DNA from: an uncultured Bacteroidia bacterium
GTDB lineage: Bacteria > Bacteroidota > Bacteroidia > Bacteroidales > F082
DNA: 64,000 bases
Direction: 5' to 3'
Assembly: GCA_902802535.1 (NCBI GenBank)
Contig: CADCML010000003.1
Span: forward strand, 80,272-144,271
Shown here: one piece after another, positions 58,580 to 64,000 of the stretch
How positions within the stretch are numbered: the first letter of the stretch is position 1
How the letters are laid out: each line of letters begins with the position of its first letter
The notes under the pieces: model-generated
Told to the model about the DNA's origin: nothing
What the model saw: only the letters and a program-made list of their open reading frames with translations
Databases searched by the model: none
Made by a program: the position numbers and the translations under genes

Positions 58580-59808
58580 CTTGGTAACAGGTTGAAAATC
58601 CTGTGTTCGGCGAGGAAACGACTTTCGCCGCCGCCCGTGATGTTGAGCATCACCACATCATTCGTTTTCACCACATCCTTTTCGATGGCTTGCTGCAATG
58701 AGGCTGTCGCCACGGCTGCGGCATGGTAAATGTCGATGCCCTCGGTTTCCTCAAACAATGCCTTTGCAGCATTGGCTTCAGCATTACTGACGGCAAAGAT
58801 GTCGCCGTTGGTGTCCTTCAGCGCATCATAAAGTCCTCCGGCAAGGCTGTATGGCGGTTTGCGGTTGGAAAGCACGGGAGCGCAAATCTCAGCGGCATCG
58901 CGACGGGCTTGGTCGGCATCGTATGGCAGCATAGGGCGCGAGTCGGCACGCCAAGCGTCGTACATCGGGACAAAAGGTTTGTTTTGCGACACCATCAAGC
59001 GAGCCTTGTGGGTACCAAAACGGCCATCCTCAATGAAACGCAAATTGGCCTCCCAAGCGGCGATGGCACCCGTGCCGCTGCCAACGGCCTGGAAGTAGAA
59101 ATCAGGAGTGCGGCCAATGAAGGTCGTGGCCGACATCATCGTGGTGCCCATGCCATCGCGGCGGGCGATGTTCTTGGCTCCGCCTTCGGCCAAATACCCT
59201 TCCAACTCACAAACCACATTCGAGAGGTTGATGGCATCGAAATAATCGCTACCCGATTCGGTGGTGATGAGTTTCACGCAGGGATTCAACGGCTTGTCGA
59301 ACCACAGTGCCTTGATGTTGTCTTGTGGAACACAAAGCAGCAGACGGATGCCGTTGTCGGAACACACCTTGGCGAAAGCGCGAGCGGTGTTGCCTGCCGA
59401 GGCCACCACCAGCACCTTGTCCTTCAACTCGTCGCCCAATCGGGCACACACCGAATAAGCTTCCATCTCTTTAAACGAGCAGGTCGTCATGCACGCATTG
59501 CGTTCAGGCCACCATCCGTTGAAGGTGATGTACAAGTTATCTAAGCTCAATCGTTGGGCTAATTTTTCACTCTTGTAAGTAACAGGTTCTGAAGGGTTTT
59601 GCAACATCGTCTTGATGGGCAGCCAGTCGGCGTAACGGTAAAGACCCAAGCCCTCGCCTTCCTTGACGGTAAGTTGTTTCTTCTCGTAGACAGGACGCAC
59701 CATACTCGGTTTGTCGCATTGCTTGTCGTCCAAAGTCCAGCCTTCGTCGCTGAAAACACGGCCTGTGGCCACGGTTTGCAGCTGATATTTCGTAGGAGTA
59801 AACGTCAT
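58516..59808 (-). CDS. Cysteate synthase-like PLP enzyme (threonine synthase fold)
   Basis: A 430-residue fold-type II PLP enzyme. Lysine in TTCSFKEMEAYSV binds PLP; SAGNTARAFAKVCSDNGI is the substrate loop and QAVGSGTGAIAAWEA the phosphate-binding loop. NITGGGESRF near the end is typical of threonine synthase-like enzymes. Compared with threonine synthase, the N-terminus (TPTKYQLQTVATGRVFSDEGW) and LLLCVPQDNIKALWF match the cysteate-synthase branch, which makes cysteate from phosphoserine and sulfite. In Bacteroidetes cysteate feeds sulfonolipid (capnine) synthesis. ATG 59808 follows a promoter at 59842-59835. Threonine synthase remains an alternative. Confidence 0.75.
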   Translation of the reverse strand: MTFTPTKYQLQTVATGRVFSDEGWTLDDKQCDKPSMVRPVYEKKQLTVKEGEGLGLYRYADWLPIKTMLQNPSEPVTYKSEKLAQRLSLDNLYITFNGWWPERNACMTTCSFKEMEAYSVCARLGDELKDKVLVVASAGNTARAFAKVCSDNGIRLLLCVPQDNIKALWFDKPLNPCVKLITTESGSDYFDAINLSNVVCELEGYLAEGGAKNIARRDGMGTTMMSATTFIGRTPDFYFQAVGSGTGAIAAWEANLRFIEDGRFGTHKARLMVSQNKPFVPMYDAWRADSRPMLPYDADQARRDAAEICAPVLSNRKPPYSLAGGLYDALKDTNGDIFAVSNAEANAAKALFEETEGIDIYHAAAVATASLQQAIEKDVVKTNDVVMLNITGGGESRFLAEHRIFNLLPSHIFRIGFTKEEVARVLMEMK

Positions 59809-59834
59809 GATTTTCCTGTTTTGCAATTCTGCTG

Positions 59835-59842
59835 CAAAAATA
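59835..59842 (-). promoter_or_regulatory. Promoter -7 element of the cysteate-synthase-like gene
   Basis: The minus strand reads TATTTTTG, 27 bases before ATG 59808. Confidence 0.5.
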
Positions 59843-59901
59843 GGAAAAAAGTAAATATACCGATTGTAAAGACCTTTACTATTTTTGTCAGTCCAAAAAA
59901 C

Positions 59902-62900
59902 CTACTGAGCCTTGAACACCAAACGGAACCGAGAAACGTCGTCTGTAGTTTTGGCAGTGAAGGTGTAGGTGGCGGGTTGTCCTGGATTGTTTCGCTCCAC
60001 TCGCAAATGCTCTGCATTCAACGGAGTTAATGACGGAGAGAGGAGATCTACATCGGCACCCGTCAATTTGTCGATGAGATGGAGGTAGTCAAGACCGAGG
60101 CCTTGGACATCCACCGTAAGGGTCTGTGTCCCGTCACAAAGCGATTCGAAACATAGGTCCAAGACATTGACACCATCGCGCACCAGCATTACAAATGGTT
60201 TGCCCTCACTAAGGAAATAGAGACTTGAATGTTGCCCCTTCATGCTCAGCAGTGGCATACTGACACCCTTGTTCAGCTTGACATAAGCCTTCTCCTCCCC
60301 CACGCTGACGCAAAGGTATTGGTCCTCCACAGGGCTTTCGCCTCTATTGTTTTGCGGATTAAGTGTCACCGTCTGGTTTTCAGCATTGGCCTTCACCAAG
60401 AAACCGTAACCCACTGGAACTGTGGCAGCTGTGGTATAAACCCAATCCTCATTGTTATTGAGATAATAATAGCCGTCTGAAACGCTTTCTGTCTTCTCAA
60501 AACTGATGTCATGCGCTGTAGGGTTGCCTAGCAAGTTGAAGCCGCGGATGGGATTGACAGTATTGGCATAACCCAGTTGCACAGTTTGCTCCACATTGCC
60601 GTTGTTCAACGTGCCAGTCATGCGCAAAGTGGTGGCAGGATTATGGGCATAGAGATAGCCTTGGCCTGAAACCATACTGAAACCATTCCCCTGTTTATGG
60701 TTCTCCCATTCCAAAGTGCCGCCTTCGTTATAGGCATAAAGGTCGTAGTCGTCGCCCGTCATCGTCCCGGCAGGAGCATACGAAATGAAAGGCGAAGCAA
60801 TGGTGTACCAACCGTCATTGCCCGAATAAGCGTTGACACCTTTCTTCATCGTGGCCATCACGCCGGCATTATGGTGGATGAGTTGTCCCCCATCTTCAAG
60901 AACCAATTGATTGGCATTGTTGCAGGTAGCCGTACCGCTGACCGTAAGTGTGACACCACTCTCGACAATGTGCTTGTCGAAAGAGAAAATCGTAGCAATG
61001 GTTTCACTTTCGGTGTGGTCGTATTCCTCGCTGCGGATGAAAAGGCAAACCGCCTGCTGACCTGAGGCATAACAAGAGAATATGTTACTTGAACTATTAT
61101 ACATAATGGTATGCCTATTCACATTGGAATCAATGGTTTTGATGGTCGCCTGATTATTCCCATTCAAGGCAATCGTCCATTTTCCGGCATTGGTCAGATC
61201 GGTTTGTGTTTTCAGAGAATTGTTATTACCAGTACCAGCGGCATAGAGATACCCACCATTATTGCCCCAATTGGCATCATAGAAAGTCCAAGCACCGCTT
61301 TGTCCGCCCAAAGTCAATTCGCAAACGTTGCTGCCAATGCTTGCAATGACATTGTTGCTGATCGTGACTGCTGCGGCAGCACGATTGTTGGTGTTCTGGG
61401 TTTTCCCCAAGGCTTTTCCAGCCGAAATATTCACAATCAAATATGTCCTTCCAGTCACGAGTTGGTCGGTGGAAGTGACCAAATAATACTGCTGCTCAAA
61501 AGGCAACCCGACATAAACGAACACCGCACCCACCGTGACATCGCTGGCGGGCATCACAAATTGGTTATTGTCGACCGTAACAGCGTTGTTTTGGGCATCC
61601 CTGACCGTCCAATGGTCGAGTTCATAACCTGCGTCGGGAGTAGCTGTAAGGGTGATGGTGGTGCCTTCAATGGCTTCCTCCTCATCAGCACTGATACTGC
61701 CGTTTTCCACATCGGCAAGATTAATGCCGTAAACCTCAATCTTTTTGTAGAGCTGGATGGTTTGCTGATTAGTATATGAACTTGACTTATAGTATCGGAA
61801 ACGAGTTTGATTATTAGACGCATTGTACCTCAAATGGCTCGAACTGCAAACAATGTCCGCATTGCCATCAATAATGGAAATCGTATTCACATAGTCATCG
61901 GTTGGGCTTGTCTTCAACGCATTGCCATCGCTAATATTGCCGATATATAAACCACTTGCGCTCTTGATGGAATACCCACCAGATTTGGCGGTAATCGTAA
62001 AGACGGAGGCATCTGTGCTGCTATTTGACTCGATGTTGTTCGCAAAAATCGTGACTCCAATCGTGTTGCCAACGGCATCCAAAGCGTCCAAGCTTCCATC
62101 AAAAGCGAGGTTCCCGTTTTCATACACAATCAAATAATTGCCATTGGTAAGTTCCTCAGAACTGGTCACTTTCTCATAACCACCGATGCCTCCGTGCCAA
62201 TTTGGGTCCCAAATCATGCGGGCGTATTCCGGATAGTCGATGAAAGGGTTTCGGTTGTGCTGGTAGTCGCTGTAAATGACATTGTTTCGGTCGATTTCCT
62301 TCTGGCTGACAGGGTCATTGTCGCTCCAGTCCAACAACATTGTGATAGCCCAGTCCTTGATGTTGGATTTGTTGGTCATGCCGCTCGTGCTCCAGTCGGA
62401 ATCCTCGCCATAGTAGCGCACACTCATATACATAATGGCGCGAGCGAAGTCGCCCTTGTACTCATCGATAGGCTCAAAAACGATGCCGTAATAGCCCAAA
62501 GAGGACTTGCAACTGCCTAACTTCGAGCCATTTTGCGAAGTCCATGACGCGTTGTTTACCTCACCGAAAGGATAATTGCTCCTTTGGGCGTTCACAAAGC
62601 CGTCAGAAGGAAAGACATGGTGCAAGTCGCGGCTTGGAATGGTTTGGTCGTTGCCATTGAACCAACTCTGGGGCCACGAGTGCTCACGGTTGTAGCAGTC
62701 GCCTTCCTGCTCGTATTCGCCGCATTGGTTTTGGCCAATGGAAAAAGTATAAGGTGGAGTTCCATTAGGAATGTCGGAATACATGTCCCACACCACTCCG
62801 TTGCCTTTGTTGTCGGTGCTCCAGAAGGCATTCCAAATGTTTTGATAGGAGATGGTCGTATGATCTTTGATAATCTCGTGCAAAGCCACTTTCAATGAAT

Positions 62901-63006
62901 CGCCGGTTTTTCCGTTGGCATTGCTGTAATAACCGTCGGGGATTTGAGCCCACAAATTAAAGCTCGTCAGCACGAGCACAAGGAGGGTTGCCAAAAGTCT
63001 GGACAT
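59902..63006 (-). CDS. Large secreted multidomain endonuclease I protein
   Basis: A 1034-residue exported nuclease. Signal peptide (MSRLLATLLVLVLTSFNLWAQ); endonuclease I domain at about 22-275 (AFWSTDNKGNGVVWDMYSD, CYNREHSWPQSWF, RDLHHVFPSDGFVNAQRSN), very similar to the nuclease at 54053. Two long beta-rich regions follow (TSSEELTNGNYLIVYENG and TDQLVTGRTYLIVNISAGKALG), separated by a Bacterial-repeat-like module (ITLTATPDAGYELDHWTVRD and later MPASDVTVGAVF). The C-terminus ends TYTFTAKTTDDVSRFRLVFKAQ, a tail frequent on Bacteroidetes surface proteins but not a classic type A sorting domain. ATG 63006 is chosen for its signal peptide. Probably digests extracellular DNA while attached to the surface. 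Confidence 0.88.
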   Translation of the reverse strand: MSRLLATLLVLVLTSFNLWAQIPDGYYSNANGKTGDSLKVALHEIIKDHTTISYQNIWNAFWSTDNKGNGVVWDMYSDIPNGTPPYTFSIGQNQCGEYEQEGDCYNREHSWPQSWFNGNDQTIPSRDLHHVFPSDGFVNAQRSNYPFGEVNNASWTSQNGSKLGSCKSSLGYYGIVFEPIDEYKGDFARAIMYMSVRYYGEDSDWSTSGMTNKSNIKDWAITMLLDWSDNDPVSQKEIDRNNVIYSDYQHNRNPFIDYPEYARMIWDPNWHGGIGGYEKVTSSEELTNGNYLIVYENGNLAFDGSLDALDAVGNTIGVTIFANNIESNSSTDASVFTITAKSGGYSIKSASGLYIGNISDGNALKTSPTDDYVNTISIIDGNADIVCSSSHLRYNASNNQTRFRYYKSSSYTNQQTIQLYKKIEVYGINLADVENGSISADEEEAIEGTTITLTATPDAGYELDHWTVRDAQNNAVTVDNNQFVMPASDVTVGAVFVYVGLPFEQQYYLVTSTDQLVTGRTYLIVNISAGKALGKTQNTNNRAAAAVTISNNVIASIGSNVCELTLGGQSGAWTFYDANWGNNGGYLYAAGTGNNNSLKTQTDLTNAGKWTIALNGNNQATIKTIDSNVNRHTIMYNSSSNIFSCYASGQQAVCLFIRSEEYDHTESETIATIFSFDKHIVESGVTLTVSGTATCNNANQLVLEDGGQLIHHNAGVMATMKKGVNAYSGNDGWYTIASPFISYAPAGTMTGDDYDLYAYNEGGTLEWENHKQGNGFSMVSGQGYLYAHNPATTLRMTGTLNNGNVEQTVQLGYANTVNPIRGFNLLGNPTAHDISFEKTESVSDGYYYLNNNEDWVYTTAATVPVGYGFLVKANAENQTVTLNPQNNRGESPVEDQYLCVSVGEEKAYVKLNKGVSMPLLSMKGQHSSLYFLSEGKPFVMLVRDGVNVLDLCFESLCDGTQTLTVDVQGLGLDYLHLIDKLTGADVDLLSPSLTPLNAEHLRVERNNPGQPATYTFTAKTTDDVSRFRLVFKAQ

Positions 63007-63033
63007 AATGAAGCCTGTTTTCAAATGGATGGG

Positions 63034-63041
63034 CAAAAATA
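63034..63041 (-). promoter_or_regulatory. Promoter -7 element of the large endonuclease gene
   Basis: The minus strand reads TATTTTTG, 28 bases before ATG 63006. Confidence 0.5.
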
Positions 63042-63081
63042 TGGATTTTTGGGTTTGAACTGTATCAAGGTGCATAAAAAA

Positions 63082-63103
63082 GGCGGCAACTTACGTTACC
63101 GCC
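63082..63103 (-). terminator. exbD terminator
   Basis: GGCGGTAAC (minus strand, 63103-63095), loop GTAA, GTTGCCGCC (63090-63082), then TTTTTT. One mismatch. It ends the exbD operon before the large endonuclease promoter. Confidence 0.85.
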
Positions 63104-63128
63104 CATGAGGTTTGTTGATGGGAGAAAC

Positions 63129-63599
63129 TTAGTTCTCCAAGACACTGCCTTTCAGTGTCGTGTAATTGATACGGAAGGCACCCACCTTACGAAGTTCCTG
63201 CTTCACGTCGGTGACGACACCCATACGGGTATCCTTGTGCACCTTCAAAGCCGTGGTCAGCAAGGGGATGTCGGCAGGGTTGCGCGAGTCGCGTTCCTTC
63301 TGGATCCAGTCGGCGATGTCGGCCGGAGTGGCGAAGGCATCGTCCAATTGGATACGCGATTCGGTACCGAGTTTACTATCGCGCGGTGCGCCGATATAGA
63401 TGGAGCTCACCAAAGCCTTGTGCTCGAGTTTCTGGATCTCAGAAGCCTTCGGCAGGGGTGATGCCTTCACCTTCAGTTCGACATCACGCATCGTGGTCGT
63501 AATCATGAAGAAGAATATCAACATGTAAACGATGTCAGGCAGTGAAGAGGTGCTCACTTGCGGCACTTCTTTCTTTCCTTCTTTTCTGAATCTTGCCAT
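63129..63599 (-). CDS. exbD: ExbD/TolR family biopolymer transport protein
   Basis: A 156-residue inner-membrane protein. After a short basic N-terminus (MARFRKEGKKEVPQVSTSSLPD), one transmembrane helix IVYMLIFFFMITTTMRDVEL carries the family motif, with the proton-path aspartate in LPDIVYMLIFFFM. A periplasmic domain ends with LRKVGAFRINYTT. It couples the proton motive force to TonB with ExbB. It lies 14 bases after another exbD copy; tandem exbD genes are normal in Bacteroidetes. Confidence 0.93.
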   Translation of the reverse strand: MARFRKEGKKEVPQVSTSSLPDIVYMLIFFFMITTTMRDVELKVKASPLPKASEIQKLEHKALVSSIYIGAPRDSKLGTESRIQLDDAFATPADIADWIQKERDSRNPADIPLLTTALKVHKDTRMGVVTDVKQELRKVGAFRINYTTLKGSVLEN

Positions 63600-63613
63600 A
63601 TCTCTATCCTCCT

Positions 63614-64000
63614 TTACTTTTTGTAGTCAACGGGCTCGGCCTCACTGACACGCACAGGCACAGCCTCGTTGAGCGCCTTGGTTTGATCTTCATTGAGTTG
63701 GCTAACCGACTTGTGCCAGGTCTTCTGGGCCAGTTCTTCCTTCATCTCATTGAAGGCGCGTGCCAACTCATTCTGCACACTGATATACATAGCATACGAC
63801 GTACCGCGGTCATTCTGCAGTGAGATGACACCTTTCGAGGTGAGGATTTCGCCAATGCCTTCGCCGAAGGTCTTGGGTTCCACCTCAGGAGCGGTTTCGT
63901 CGTTTGGACGCGGGGTCATGAATTCTTTGGCGAGGTCCTTCAACATGCTAATGTCGGAAGGACGGCCATTGACCAACAACCTGTCGCTCTTGTTTACCAT
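63614..64000 (-). CDS. exbD: ExbD/TolR family protein, C-terminal part (gene runs off the right edge)
   Basis: The visible 128 codons are the periplasmic part of an ExbD protein: SDRLLVNGRPSDISMLKDLAKEFM, then GVISLQNDRGTSYAMYISVQNELARAFNEMKEEL, a dimerising helix, and a charged end EAEPVDYKK. The methionine at the window edge (codon 64000-63998) reads MVNKSDRLL and is very likely internal, since the transmembrane helix that should precede it is missing. It is in tandem with, and 14 bases before, the second exbD. Confidence 0.85.
   Translation of the reverse strand: MVNKSDRLLVNGRPSDISMLKDLAKEFMTPRPNDETAPEVEPKTFGEGIGEILTSKGVISLQNDRGTSYAMYISVQNELARAFNEMKEELAQKTWHKSVSQLNEDQTKALNEAVPVRVSEAEPVDYKK

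Noticed and set aside
1-64000. CRISPR arrays, tRNA or rRNA genes, insertion sequences, prophage
   Set aside because: No regular direct repeats with spacers, cloverleaf-like sequence, transposase or phage structural genes were found in the intergenic regions.

Overview
The window is chromosomal DNA from a member of the Bacteroidetes, most likely an anaerobic Bacteroidales species. The evidence is internal. There are gliding-motility lipoprotein genes gldB, gldD and gldE. Several secreted proteins end in type IX secretion (T9SS) sorting tails. A carboxypeptidase-regulatory-domain TonB receptor and a class II (B12-dependent) ribonucleotide reductase are present. Promoters of the form TTG-N18-22-TAnnTTTG recur, and Shine-Dalgarno sequences are almost absent. 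Tryptophanase, a fumarate reductase/succinate dehydrogenase trio and a cysteate-synthase-like enzyme suggest an anaerobic, amino-acid-using commensal. No rRNA, tRNA, CRISPR array, transposase or prophage was seen.

Layout. 1-5.2 kb: start of pyrG, an acetyltransferase, a zinc-ribbon/flavin-barrel fusion, small membrane proteins, a truncated RhuM-like gene, a CDP-alcohol phosphatidyltransferase and a compact membrane protein/ECF sigma/putative anti-sigma operon. 5.2-14.9 kb is accessory: an Mrr-like nuclease with an AAA ATPase, an sstT-type symporter broken by an in-frame TAG, and a two-gene restriction-modification system (helicase-nuclease plus beta-class methyltransferase). The latter is preceded by a long leader containing an elaborate nested stem-loop RNA. 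14.6-22.1 kb: a fragment of a duplicated M28 peptidase, the intact M28 peptidase, small metabolic and redox genes, a polyferredoxin, a T9SS-exported SGNH hydrolase and two unknown proteins. 22.1-25.8 kb: the sdhC-sdhA-sdhB (fumarate reductase type) operon, with palindromic interspersed repeats in both spacers.

25.8-41.1 kb: comM, gldB, cinA, a nucleoside phosphorylase, two divergent beta-barrel proteins, two M24 peptidases, a TonB receptor, rpmB, an MscS channel, a lone exosortase overlapping a ROK kinase. 41.3-49.4 kb: the class II ribonucleotide reductase, then leftward operons trpS-hflX-tatD, rng and hup with a 29-residue ribosome-associated-type protein. 49.5-54.1 kb: mutY-ssb-gldE-gldD and corA. 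54-64 kb: two T9SS-type endonuclease I paralogues, a MntP-like pump, tryptophanase with a possible leader-peptide attenuator, an adhesin-like T9SS protein overlapping tail-to-tail with the cysteate-synthase-like gene, and two exbD genes, the last running off the window.

The most unusual items are: the nested-helix RNA ending four bases before the restriction gene; the AT-rich specificity segment inside the methyltransferase gene; the tryptophanase leader; the helically phased operator repeats upstream of comM; and the orphan exosortase. All functional calls come from reading the sequence by eye; no database search or folding program was run.
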